Shown here: piece by piece, positions 34,857 to 46,027 of the stretch | Numbering within the stretch: the first letter of the stretch is position 1 | How the letters are laid out: each line of letters opens with the position of its first letter | DNA from: Liolophura sinensis | Taxonomy: Eukaryota > Mollusca > Polyplacophora > Chitonida > Chitonidae | DNA: 64,000 nucleotides | Assembly: GCF_032854445.1 (NCBI RefSeq) | Contig: NC_088301.1 | Coordinates: forward strand, 42,093,116-42,157,115 | Direction: 5' to 3' | Made by a program: the position numbers and the translations under genes | The notes under the pieces: generated by a model | Told to the model about the DNA's origin: nothing | What the model saw: the letters and a program-made list of their open reading frames with translations, nothing else | Databases searched by the model: none

Positions 34857-36062
34857 TCAGGTTTTCTTCTGTTTCCTCTTCATTTCTTCTGCAACTAGAT
34901 CATTCAAGTCCTGAAATAACACATGGTTATCGGTTCATCACACTACCCCACAAAACACATGTAACCTAGAAACTAGCATACATAGTAAACTACAAATGAG
35001 ATGATTCCCCTCCTTGGACAAACATTCTTTTAATATGGATTCACATATCTTGTTGGACTGTCATTTACAGTGCACTTATTGAACTGATGGTTTAAACTGT
35101 ATTGAGGAATTTTTCACTATATCACAAAGAAGGAATACCACCAGGATCCTGACAGGACTCCAGACTTAAACCAGAAGCTGCTGTCGCACCAACCAGAGCC
35201 AAAGTTTATCTCACGACATCATTGGTTAACTGCTAATGAACAGCCATAGGAGCAACCCTTCATCCAAAGAGAAGAAGTTGGACAAGTGACCGATTCATTA
35301 CATGGTTACACTTTACACCTGTTTTATTTTCTACACCAAGATGTTTGAATGAAACTAAATCCCTGTAAACCCTGTCTTGTTGTTCTATGGATTCTATATA
35401 TTGATGAAGTAATTGTTCATCCATTTGATCAGTCTTTTGGGCAGCACTTGAGTTTACTTGAGTTACACAATATGCTTTAAAGCTGCTGTCACCTGGTGTT
35501 TGCCAGATTAATTCAGGACTTTCCGCAGTACCATGGAAAGTTACTGAGGAATATACAGAACACTGACCAGTACTGTCATTCTTCATTTATTTATTTGATT
35601 GACATTCTACTTTGAATATTTTCACTTACACGACGGCAGCGACGGCTGTGCTAACCCCTTGGCCACGGAGGCCCCCTGTCATTTTTCAACCTTGTCGCAT
35701 GTTTGCAAGATGTTTTATTCCAGATTATTGTTTTGACTGATAAAATTATAGTTTTTGCGAAGCCCTGAAACAGGCCAATCCAACCTATGTAGCTTATTAA
35801 CACTTAAAAATGTGCATAAATTCATATGCGAAAATGTTGAGGAATTAAGTACCAGCTCTGGGACAGGTGAGAATTAAATAGCAAAACATCTAACCAGTGG
35901 CTAGCTATTATCAGTCTTCATTTGCAATAACACATGCAAATTACATGCACTTACATCCAAAGGTTTGTAGAAATAATGAACAGTTTGAGCTCCTGCAAAC
36001 ATGGACAAAGAGGCAGCCACTACGAATTTAATGTACTTCGGCCATGATATACCTGCAGGCAT
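34857..36062 (-). CDS. UQCC6: Complex III assembly microprotein Brawnin (UQCC6)
   Basis: UQCC6 (C12orf73, Brawnin) is a single-pass inner mitochondrial membrane microprotein needed for respiratory complex III assembly. Two minus-strand coding parts join in phase: 35955-36062 (36 codons) and 34857-34910 (17 codons plus stop), giving 53 residues against 71 in human. Residues 1-4, MPAG, match human exactly. The helix IKFVVAASLSMFAGAQTVHY and the following YKP align with human LKMFAASLLAMCAGAEVVHR and YRP. The C-terminus is lysine-rich (EEMKRKQKKT). The first coding exon begins at a splice acceptor at 36084 with a good polypyrimidine tract and a CTAAT branch-like motif, leaving 22 nt of 5' leader before the ATG, so an upstream exon must exist. 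The nearest upstream gene is UQCC5, same strand. The ATG has A at -3. Identity is supported by the divergent TDG neighbour. Confidence 0.85.
35584..35677 (-). repeat. Internally deleted SINE S1 (head joined to tail) with target-site duplication
   Basis: This 94-bp reverse-strand element contains only the tail end (ATTTATTTATTTGATTGAC, TTTCACTTACACGACGGC) fused to the tRNA head (CTAACCCCTTGGCCACGGAG, then GCCCCC). Flanks CTGTCATTCTTCA (35573-35585) and CTGTCATTTTTCA (35676-35688) look like a duplicated target with one mismatch. It lies in the UQCC6 intron. Confidence 0.8.
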
Positions 36063-36084
36063 TCTGGCTTCTCCACTTCTTCTG

Positions 36085-36290
36085 CTGAAACATTGAAAAT
36101 AAATGCATTTGATTAGTTTGTAACGTTGCCTAAGTTATATTTTCAGCCATGAAATTAAGCACTTACTTGCACAGGTAAAAACAAGACTTACAGTAATACC
36201 TCATTCACAGTTATATATATTTGCATTATGCTACTCCAGAAGATACTGGATTATTAATGAAATATACCTTCTGTATCTACTGCTACTTTT
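36085..36290 (-). promoter_or_regulatory. UQCC5-UQCC6 intercistronic segment with splice donors and acceptor
   Basis: The segment lies between the UQCC5 stop (36291) and the UQCC6 exon (from 36084). On the minus strand it holds three possible donors: AAG/GTATAT (GT at 36267-36266) and two perfect GTAAGT sites (GT at 36191-36190 and 36166-36165). All precede the acceptor TTTCAG at 36085. I found no AATAAA or ATTAAA on the minus strand here. The layout fits splicing from the UQCC5 3' UTR into UQCC6. Confidence 0.5.
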
Positions 36291-37520
36291 CTACTCTGTC
36301 AGTTGTTTCAATCGATTCTCAATTTGACGTTTCTTGTACACTTTATCTGAAAATATATAACCATCAAGAAATGATACATCATGATACAATCCTCTTGTTT
36401 CAGGAAAAGAGAGTTAAGATTAAGAGAGAGCTAAGGATATATGATATCGTCCACTTGAAGTTATGGTGAATATCAAGAAATACACTATATATACTAGTAA
36501 TTTGCTCAGAACATTGCTGCACCCAAATCTGGAACTTACATAGGTCCAAGTCAAAATAGCAGAATTGAAGACAATACAACAATGACATTCAAAACTTAAT
36601 AAGATATGAATAGTGGTAATAAATTTGAACAGCAGTAATGAATGCATAATGCCCCAATTACTTTCACACAGGAATATATAGTTTTAGTAGGACTACAATT
36701 AGGGAGTTGAGAAATATCACATCAACATGTATAGAACAAAGTTGTAGGCTCTCAATTTTACCATCCATTCATACAACCTGGACTTTTGAGATAACATGTG
36801 TATATGCCACCTTATGGGAGACAACTGGTCTTTTAGATTTCAATGGAGTGAGCCATGGGAAATGAAACTTCTTACTTGTATGCTGCAGAGAAGGAAAATG
36901 TCACCAAATACAATCTTAATACTAGGTCTGACAATACCCTCATTGAATAAGGCACCCTGTTTTCAGTTTCCCATACTTTAAAACATAATGCAAAGATGGA
37001 AATAATAATGAGACCAGATTTTGCTGTACAAAGCATTCACATCCCATGTCCATTGGATTAAAATGTCTATCAGTTTTCAGAGCTTTGTGTTTATTTCAGA
37101 CAGATGACAGCCTGATTGTGGAGATTGTCTCAGAACTCAATTTCCGGTTGGCACACGCCCCACACTTTCAGATACATCTTCTTCTTCAACCAGATCATAT
37201 ACTCATGTAACAAGTGAATTTCAGACAATTTTCATTACGCTACTGAAATCTAACAACATACATGTATCCAACGGACTACATTTTCCTCCCAGGTAACTAA
37301 ATATATGTAAATGTCAACAATCTAAACATACAATACTACATTCTACTTTGTACATGTACTTACAAAAATTCACTTCTCCAACATGCCAATTAATCATTGA
37401 GAACTCCAAAGCCGCACCAATGACAAAGAATAATGGCAGAAACCTGTACACGCCAAATCTCTCCCGACCAGGCCAGCGTGCGACTAATCTCCTTATTTGT
37501 TTACTTCCTCTGAGCGGCAT
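36291..37520 (-). CDS. UQCC5: Complex III assembly microprotein SMIM4 (UQCC5)
   Basis: UQCC5 (SMIM4) is a small inner mitochondrial membrane protein that works with UQCC6 and other UQCC factors at an early step of complex III assembly, around cytochrome b. Two minus-strand exons join in phase: 37364-37520 (52 codons plus one base) and 36291-36346 (stop TAG at 36291-36293). The product is 70 residues, the same as human. RFGVYRFLPLFFVIGAALEF (residues 21-40) aligns with human RFGIYRFLPFFFVLGGTMEW, and VGEVNFYKVYKKRQIENR with VGQETFYDVYRRKASERQ. The split Tyr codon (T, then AT) confirms the splice. The N-terminus is basic (MPLRGSKQIRRLVAR) and a single membrane helix follows. The gene lies immediately upstream of UQCC6 on the same strand and is divergent to TDG. 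Confidence 0.93.
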
Positions 37521-38746
37521 TGTTTGTGCTCACTTCATGTCTGTGTCAGCTCCCCTGGGATATAAAGACTGGGAACTGCAAATAAGTATAAAAATGATCT
37601 GATGGACTGTCATAAGTGTAGATGAAACTGCATAAAGTAAAACCAAAACTGTCCGTGCCAAAGACAACACAACATCTTAATTCTTACAGCTGCTTGTATC
37701 ATGCTAAATATTGCTAACAAGCAACAGATAAAACTCCAAATGAAGGTAAACACAATAGGGAACATAAGAATCTTTCCTGACCAAAACTAAAATGCCCTAG
37801 GGTTTCCTCACCGGAACACTTCTTGTGACAAATTAATCACCTCATCTTTCACCTAAATATGGTATATTCTTTTGAATTTCATTCATCCTCTACCTTATCT
37901 CGTCATGGGCCGATGATAATCAACACGCTGCTACGGAATAAAGCTGTTATAAAGGTGAGGTTGCCAAAATTGTAGCATGCTTATATATACGCCATTGGCA
38001 TTTCAGGAATCTTACGAGTTCACGCAGATTGACTCCTGAAATGCAGACTCAGCTTAGTAGTGGAGGTCTGTAATAGTATGTTCACAGGAGACACACAATA
38101 TTTGTCTAAGGTGCGAGGTGGCAGAACTGGCACTACTCTAAGAAAAGTAAATGTAAGGATGTATGCCCCCACTTTTAGAGTAAAGATGGCGTTAAGCATG
38201 ACCAGGATACACCAATGAATCATGATCACACTTTGCGATTTTCTGCATATAACGAGTTTGAAATGGATTTTAAGTGATTGAAAAGATTCATCCTTCCACT
38301 AGAAATTGGTGTGTGATGGAATTTTAGAGTTGATTTAAAGCCCCCCTTTCCCCCATCCCCGCCTCTCCTCATTCCTCCTTCCAATGATTAAAAGTTGAGG
38401 CAGGTATATATCAGAAATTATTATACCTCATAGGGTTATTCTCCGTTTCCACTGGTCGAGAGACGGTAACATGATATTCCGCTAAACATGACGCACCACG
38501 ATCGTGCGGGCCAAGGAATGCTGCCTCACACACACAAAGTATTATCCCACTTTCACAAGGCAATATCCAACAATCTCGTGCTAATATCCAACGATCACGT
38601 GAGTTTATTCCACAGCAGTTATCTCCCTTTGAAAGTTCACTGGCATCTGCTTGTTCGTAAAGTAAGCAACCGGACAGTGGTTATAGCTACCATATCAACA
38701 TAAAAATTTGGCGATTTAAAGCACAACTCGAATAGTTAAAACATAT

Positions 38747-38864
38747 GGTGCATACTGTGGGGTGGGACATCAGCAACTGTCACCTCTCGACAAGTTATAT
38801 TCAACTCGAAATATCACTTCTCTCCAGCTGACAATTCCTGATGTCCCACCCCACAGTATGCACC
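38747..38864. repeat. Perfect 27-bp inverted repeat with 64-bp spacer
   Basis: The left arm, 38747-38773 (GGTGCATACTGTGGGGTGGG, then ACATCAG), is an exact reverse complement of the right arm, 38838-38864. Pairing stops abruptly at both ends. The repeat lies between divergent UQCC5 and TDG. Confidence 0.95.
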
Positions 38865-40059
38865 CTCTCTATAATGTTGAAAATATACCTCATTCACTTT
38901 TAATTAATTTATTTGTCAAACACCGGTCACACGTGTTTGCATTTGTCGGACTACTGGTACCACTGACCAACACTCGAGATTTCCCCTGGCCTTACGCTAC
39001 ACACCAGTGTCAGTGCTGTCATTTGTACTGTACTTTGTACTGATACCCACCCAGGAGCAGTCGATGCGTGCCTCTGTCAACACTCCACATGGTCTGTTGC
39101 AACAACCACACATGTGCTCGGCAGCGCCACCTACAATCTTCAAGCAAAGCCGCAGGCGGTATCCCAAAGCAATTACAATTGGACAAGGATTTCGGTTCAG
39201 GGCCAATGAAATGGCTTGTTTCAAGCTTCGTGGCTGACATAACTGTTGTTGTAGGGAGCTGTAGGTTGGCCTGATCATGACGGATTGTCGGACTCCAATT
39301 TTTTTCCACGCTTAGCAGAAGCCAGAAAAGAACAAGATCACTCGCATGGTAGAGAGCACTAGTCTTCGAAGCTTCACATAGGTATATAATCGGTTTCAAA
39401 CGTGGCACAGTCCGCCCAGCGTGTTGTCCATAAATATGGGGCAAGTCTAAATCTGCACCCTTCCCCTTTTGCGGTTCGCAGACAAAAGAACGACTACTGC
39501 ATCTGCGCCATGTGTGGGTTGAAGTACTTATCCCGCCGGTAAATTTGATAAATTTTTTGAATGAAAGTTGTTAAAAAGTTTGATAAAGTAAACAGAATTT
39601 CGTGTTGAGGAAACTGATCACCATCTTAAAATTTCTGTAAATTCTTGCGAAAAGGAACATTGTCAGAGGGTTCAAAACCATGAATGAATGAAAGTTGAAA
39701 CTCACTTTGAGATCACTGATCAGTCACAGGTTCCGTTAGAGTGTAAGATATGGTTTCAGAGAAAGCAAATGCTGTTTGACATACAACAAGTTTGTACGAT
39801 TAGATGATGTCATTGGGAAAAAAGTTGTTCATAAAACTTAGGCCTATCCTTTACAGTCCATAGACTACCTGTATGCACAGGCACATCTCCATGCATTTGT
39901 ATCAGCTGTCTTTGTGAGTTCTTAATACCTGCAGAAACCATGATTCCCATATTTTGAGAATGTGCAAAGATTTACGGAGCCATGCCAAACTACTATGTTC
40001 TACCTAAAGTAGAATTTTTCAACTGACACATTTTTCTTTATCCTCATTTTTTTTTTATC

Positions 40060-40320
40060 CACCTTATAGGGTTATATAAGACTTTTATATGAGAAGATTA
40101 ATTTTTTATCAGGAACACTTGAGTCTGGCATCATATGTATCATTTTAAGGCCTTCCTGTGCATCTGAAAGTACATTTTTACATGCCAAACTTGATGGAAT
40201 ACAGTAAGCCAGAAAAGTAATTCAGTTGCAAAGTTATAAGTAGAGATCACTGAAGCCATGATGTGGATGGCTTCAGCATGCAGATGTCAGTGGTGAAATA
40301 AAGTAAACATGATTGTGTAA
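40060..40320 (+). repeat. Unclassified dispersed repeat R1, copy 2
   Basis: It shares blocks with 22075-22265 (plus) and 52790-52925 (minus): an AACACTTGAG stretch, then AAGGCCTT, a TTTTACATGCCAAACTT-like block and GTGAAATAAAGTAA. It lies upstream of the first TDG coding exon. Confidence 0.65.
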
Positions 40321-40534
40321 AATCATATAATTTTGGAAATCAACTGGAATTTCAATAGTTCACTTGTCTATATTCCCTGTAAAATTTCATGTGTTACATA
40401 TTATTTATTGATTTATGCTTTCATTAGTTCTGGGGGGTTTTTCTTACCTTTTTCTGCCCAGTGTAAGTTACATTGGCATGTGATATGATCAGGTGATCAC
40501 AAATTTCTCATTGCTAATGTTTTATATTCAGATG

Positions 40535-40586
40535 TCCAGTATTGTATTTGTAGACATCTCTGAATGTCTACAAACACAATACTGGA
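40535..40586. repeat. 23-bp hairpin with 6-nt loop
   Basis: Arms 40535-40557 and 40564-40586 (TCCAGTATTGTATTTGTAGA, then CAT) pair with a single mismatch around loop CTCTGA. It lies upstream of the first TDG coding exon. Confidence 0.9.
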
Positions 40587-40812
40587 TAGCTAAAACAGGG
40601 CACATGGAATTATTTTCCAGGTAAATAGTATCTTAATTAGGTGTTAAGAATTGATTATGTGAGATTGTCAGATATACAAGGAGTGTATAATAATAGTGTA
40701 AAATTATATAGAAATGATAGAAAAGTTTGTTTCCTTCTCTTTGTAGATTGGTTTCAAGGTTACCAGTCTTCCAGCCATCCTGAACAGCTTTGTTAACAAA
40801 AAAGCACGTCAT

Positions 40813-43800
40813 ATGTTTAATCAGATCCCAAATATGGAAAATTATAGTCCCTACTAGTGAGTATGATAAAGTTTTATTCTGTTCACTCTGGTCTTATTGT
40901 TTTAATTTTTTTTAGCTGCTGTAAAAGTGTACTAATTAATCATGTAGTTATTTTTTTTGGCACATTGCTACTTTGGCAGAACCATTGCAGAACACTTTAA
41001 TATGTTGATATTTGCACTTTATAACGTGTCTTACACCAAAGAGTTTCTATCAAGTTCTTACATATGTATACTATCTTGAACACTATGACTTCAGCAGTTA
41101 GGTGATTGAGACTGGTGTTAAATCTTGCACAGTTTTACAATATTGTTAGAAGTATACCTTCATAAAGTGCTGTGCTTATTTGAGCTCTGTTGTCTTGCAG
41201 TTTTGATCCCCAAATGGAGCAGCTTCCAGCACAAAGTGCAAATGCACCAGCTCCTGCAAAAAAGGGACCAGGCAGAAAAAGGAAAATCAAAACAGAACCA
41301 ACAGATGGGTAAGTAGTCTTTAACATAGCTCATGTGCTTTTGCCATCATAATCAACCAGGGTGCCATGAATACTATAGCCATGTTATATAGACAAGCATT
41401 AATCCTGAAATCAGAAACTGAAACCATGTGATTTTAACATAAAGGTTACATGAAATGCTTGGATTTTTTTTCTTAATATGGAGTATATGATGTGGCCTAA
41501 CATGAAACGTGACGTGAAAATGTCTTGAGAAATGTCAGTCTGGAAATTAAGTATCCTTTTGTGGTGAAGTCAACAGATAGCTGTCAAAGCAACTTTATTG
41601 AGTGAATTACGGCTGCTAAGCTGCTCATATGCATAGATTTAGTCAAAATTTGTTATCAGGCCCTGTCATTTCCAATTTTGTCCTATTTTCCCTATCTCTA
41701 CCATGTTAATTTTTTTAGTCTAAACCGTCTTATGGTCACACGTTCCCAGTATGACTAGTGAAAATGTCATTTTGAATGTTTACAACCATTGGGAATATTT
41801 AAAAAATATAAAATAAGCCTTATAAATGAAAAAATTTTTCTCATTGCTTTTGCATGTCTTCTTGCACTTTCCTCAAAACCATACTTTTGATTTTATAGTA
41901 CCTTTTCATGGATCCTTTAATTTGTTCTGCTCTCTTGGATCAGTGTTCACCAAGCATTGATATCAAGATTCGTATGTCATTGATCAATTTAAAATTTGAT
42001 GACTGAGTTAACTTCAAACCCACCAATTGTCTACAGTTCCCATATAGAGAAAAGATTTGATATGATGTGTGTCTTCAAAAAGAAGACACACATTTATTTA
42101 CATGCAAATGATTTGGTTTTCAGATTGCAGAGTCCTATAATGCTATCCAGGTATAATACAGTATCGTTATGTCCTTTCGGTGCAACTATTCTCATGAGGG
42201 CCAGTGTTGGTGTCTTAGGCCTGACACTACAACAAAGCCTCCATGCCCTAACTAAATTAAAATTAGACAACTATTAAATAGCATGCTAAACATCCTGAAT
42301 CCTTTGTCCATATCTACTAAGTGGTGCTGTAGTGTAAGCTTTTACCATTTAATTTTTAAATGCTTGATGGATTGATAATTTTAGCTCAGGGGAAAGGGTG
42401 TGTGAGTTGTGACCACGTTGCAGTTGTTTGGTCAGAAAATTATGACTGGAACTACTTATCAGGAGATTGCACGATCGGGAATTTAAGAGGTCAGCTTGAA
42501 CAGTGGTTGTTGAAGAGTTAAAGCCTAACCAGGGGTTGATTGTCAGAGGCCAATAGGACCAAGTTTCCTGGTCCATCTCAATACAACTAATATTTTAGTT
42601 AAGAACAGAAAACGTGATCAAACTGTAAAAGGATCCATCTCTGACAATGTATAACTTACAGTGAAGAGATATTTTTAGACGACTGTTTGTATATAAATGT
42701 AGTTATGGCCACTGGGAATGGGGAGTTTCATGTTGATAAATGTCAAACCATTGCTTGTTTAACTCTACTGACTCAACCCATATTTCACTGGCTTTGGACA
42801 AGCAGACCACTACTAAGTTTAATCTCCTGATAGTTAATATGAAAATATCTGCAATTAATACATGATTGTACAATGTATATCAACTGAATAGCTATCATGC
42901 ATGGTTGTGCCCACAGAAATACTGGAGAAGTCAATGGTACAAATGTGAAAGTCAAACAAGAGAAGATCACTGGCAAACTGACAGTACGCAAGAAAAGGGA
43001 CCGGTTCAATGGAATGCCTGAAGAGGAAGTCCTGGCTCGTACCTTGCCTGATCACATGGCTCCTAACTTGGATATCGTTATTGTAAGCCACAGCCTTACA
43101 TATTTTTTGAAAAAAAGAAAGAAAAGAAATATTATTTGATATTAAAGAAATAATATTTGACATATAGTACTACTTTTAGTTTAGTTCTTACTCTTTAATT
43201 AATTGTTGGACACTATGTGGTGAATATTATATCAGGACAGAATTTAAATATAAAGTTTATATTTATATACATGAAATTGGCATGATGTGTTGTTTCATTT
43301 TCCTTTAGACTCCTGTTATGTGCATGGTAATAATATGTATAATCAAATGTGTCTTGTACATTCCATCACAGGTGGGCATAAACCCTGGCTTATATGCAGC
43401 TTATGTGGGTCATCACTACGCAGGACCAGGAAATCATTTTTGTAAGATTTTTTCCCTTTTGTTTCTTTGTAGAAATTTTTGCCCAGCTGATAAAGCCATT
43501 TCTGTTCTGAAGTGTGTCCTAGTTTTCTTAGCAAAACTATTTGAAATGAGTTTCAAGGGATAAATACATAACAACATCTCTGAGTGTAAACAAGATCAAT
43601 AAATTAAAGGTTTTCTTCATAGAATTATTTTAAGGTGTATACTCTTGCATGCAGCAGCATCAACCACAAAAAAAATGTATTTCTTTAATCATTTAGAGTT
43701 ATAAGTATAATGAATTAACAAGGGATGTTTTTGTGTTTGACAGGGAAGTGCCTCTACTTATCTGGACTTATCCCAGAACCAATGACAGCATATGAAGATT

Positions 43801-46027
43801 CAAAACTCCTTGAACACGGTATAGGATTTACCAATATTGTGGCCAGAACAACAAGAGGTAGTAGCGATCTCACTAGGTGAGTCATCCTTCTGGGCAGTCT
43901 CTGCAGACATATTTCTACTGTTTGAATGCTACTAAAGTGTTGTAGTGTCAGAGGTATGCAAATTCAAACTTAAGCTGCTATACGTGGGAAAGTCTGCCAG
44001 CAACTTGTGGATGGTTGTGGGTTTCCCCCAGGCGCTGCCCGGTTTCCTCCCACCATAATGCTGGCTGCCGTTGTATGAGTGAAATATTCTTGAGTATGGC
44101 ATAAAACACCAATCAAATAAATAGATAAATCAAAATTAAGACCATTACCAAAAGCAGGACCTTAAAAATGCTTCCTCCAAGTTCTTCTATTTACAGAATG
44201 GACTGATAGAAGTGTTACACTCAGTTTACCATGATAGGTACAGCAGGCATGGCAGTTTTCCCTCCAATTTAATGATTTTGTCAGAATATGTGAATACTAA
44301 TAAAATTTGGGGATAGGGTAATGTATTTTCAGGCTTTCTTTAGACTATTTTCTGACCAATAGTTCCCGTGCCTGATACATCTATGTGTGGAATTATTTTG
44401 AAAATGACACGTGTAGGCCTACATTGTTTGAACTATGTAAAAAAAAAGTATGTTTACATTTCAGGAAAGAAATCAAAGAAGGGGCTACAATTTTAGCAGA
44501 GAAACTACGTCAATACAAGCCTAAGATAGCAGTGTTTAATGGGAAGGGTATGTAAATTTCATTCAGATGACACATATCTTGAACATGTAAAAGAGAAAGC
44601 TACTCTATTCTCTTTGAAGAATGTATAAATACATAATCAGTCAGTGGTTCACATTGCACTCAAGCTGTTTCCGTCAACAACTTAACATTGATCCATCTCA
44701 TGGGTGGAGGATGTTTTGAGTTTTTAATGAAACATTTACATCCTCATGATAAATGTGATTGTCTACCTGTATTACATAGGTGTTTTTTTTTGTTATTCCA
44801 TGTAGGTATTTATGAAATATTTTTGGGACACAAAAATTTTCACATTGGAAAGCAGCCTGACCTGCTAGAAGGAACAGAGACGGTAAGAAACAAGATTTTT
44901 CAGAAATCATAGCCATTTTAACTGTTAAATTTTTATCCCGATTTCTCAAAAGAGGGTAGGAAGATAATTGTGGATAGCAGAAGTTGACCCTTAGGTGTTG
45001 TATAAAATTCAAAGACTAAACACACCAAACTTCAATCCATATTATGAGTGGATCCAGAAGTTTTCAGAATAAAAACGCAGCAGCTAGCAGGACATGTACC
45101 AGGTACTCGCTACCTGATATTGGAAAAAGCCTGTGCACTTTTGTACATATGCCAGTGTTTACCAAGCATATGTACCTGTGTTTGATTGATATTTGTCAGA
45201 AGATGTGCAGTACAATGTAGTTGTAAAATAGTCATTTACAGTTTACTCTTTTTTCTTTTACTTTACAGACAGTGTATGTGATGCCATCTTCTAGTGCCAG
45301 GTGTTCTCAGCTTCCACGTGCTGTAGACAAAGTGCCATTTTATGTAGCACTTAAAAAGCTCAGGGACTACTTGAGAGGCGACATGAAGACGCTTGATGAG
45401 GCAGAGGTGATTTTCCCAGATCTTGAACTCAAGGTGAAGACAGAGAAGACAGAAGAGCCAACAGAATCAACTCAAACACAACAGATGATGCCAACTCCAC
45501 AACCTGATTGGTCAGCTTGTAATCAGTCGCAGCCTGGGAGTAATAATGGTAATGGGATGTGTTCAGTAGTCAAACAGGAGAAGTCTTACGACCCAAGGGA
45601 TTATGGCATGATGCCAGCTGTGAGTCAGAATTGTTACACAGGCCAACCTCCATCAATGGGCTTCCCTGCAAACTACCCTGGTATGCAGGGCATGTCTGGT
45701 CATAGCCAGGCCTCGCCCAACATGGGCGCTTTCTCTGCATGCCAGAGTATGGGCATGTACCCTGTAAAGATGGAACCAGGAACTACGTGCATGTATGGAG
45801 TGATGCCACAACAACAACAGCAGCAGCAGACCCAGCATGCCCATCAACAGCAACATTCCCAGCACATGCCAAACTTCCAACAAATGTCAGCCACTCAGCC
45901 CTATTATAGTGGTCAATCCATTCCCAATTTCAGTGCGGTTGTAAAGAGAGAGCCCCCTTCTTTTGGCTATGGTGACTGCATGACGATATCTGACCCCAAC
46001 ACAGGGACTACGCATATACAGCTGTAA
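40813..46027 (+). CDS. TDG: G/T mismatch-specific thymine DNA glycosylase
   Basis: TDG removes T or U from G mispairs, and oxidised 5-methylcytosine, in nuclear base excision repair. Eight coding exons join in phase: 40813-40856, 41201-41308, 42917-43082, 43372-43441, 43744-43876, 44465-44547, 44806-44882 and 45269-46027, for 479 residues (human 410). The catalytic loop is [20 protein letters not shown], with Asn110 matching human Asn140. [40 protein letters not shown] and the DNA-intercalating loop [15 protein letters not shown] (from residue 231) all follow the family. Human-like RKKRDRFNG precedes the core. The C-terminal exon is long and Q/M/P-rich with a Q7 run. Six psi-K-x-E sumoylation motifs occur at K45, K64, K284, K329, K394 and K453. 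K329 lies in VKQEKSYDP, aligning with the human K330 site. The start at 40813 is the first ATG in an exon opening at 40747, and any earlier exon is non-coding. Confidence 0.96.
41500..41940 (+). repeat. Unclassified dispersed repeat R2, copy 2
   Basis: GCTGTCAAAGCAACT, CTGCTAAGCTG, GTCATTTCCAAT and CCTTTTCATGGATCCTTTAA, collinear with 28380-28740. It lies in TDG intron 2. Confidence 0.65.
43978..44131 (+). repeat. SINE S1 fragment, 3' half, well preserved
   Basis: It runs from TACGTGGGAAAGTCTGCCAG through GGGTTTCCCCCAGG and CCTCCCACCATAATGCTGGC to GTATGGCATAAAACACCAAT and an AAATAAAT-type tail. It lies in TDG intron 5. Confidence 0.9.

Larger units (their letters stand above)
37521..40812. 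other. Divergent intergenic region between UQCC5 and TDG, including TDG intron 1
   Basis: No further coding exon was found. A possible TDG 5' non-coding exon ends at 39538 before GTAAAT, and its local sequence is richer in CG dinucleotides than the surroundings. CACGTG occurs near 38594. A perfect 27-bp inverted repeat (38747-38864), an unclassified dispersed repeat (40060-40320) and a 23-bp hairpin (40535-40586) lie here. Confidence 0.5.

Noticed and set aside
35260-35586. Open frame of 108 codons, minus strand, in the UQCC6 intron
   Set aside because: It begins with an ATG inside the SINE flank and shows no similarity I recognise. It could in principle be an alternative exon, but no splice evidence was found.
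36084-36090. UQCC6 acceptor as a spliced-leader trans-splicing site
   Set aside because: I know of no established trans-splicing in molluscs, and strong cis donors lie just upstream. It is kept only as a remote alternative.
36062-37364. Direct splice from UQCC5 exon 1 into the UQCC6 exon, giving a fused or truncated UQCC5
   Set aside because: A proper second UQCC5 exon (36291-36346) restores the conserved YKVYKKRQIENR end and the exact human length, so that exon is the normal partner.
39019-39444. Open frame of 141 codons, minus strand, near the presumed TDG promoter
   Set aside because: Relative GC richness lengthens chance open frames here. There are no motifs or splice context.
39510-39538. 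TDG start codon in the candidate first exon (MCGLKYLSR frame)
   Set aside because: Joining this frame to the exon at 40747 runs into a stop before the TDG frame, so the exon is treated as non-coding and the start placed at 40813.
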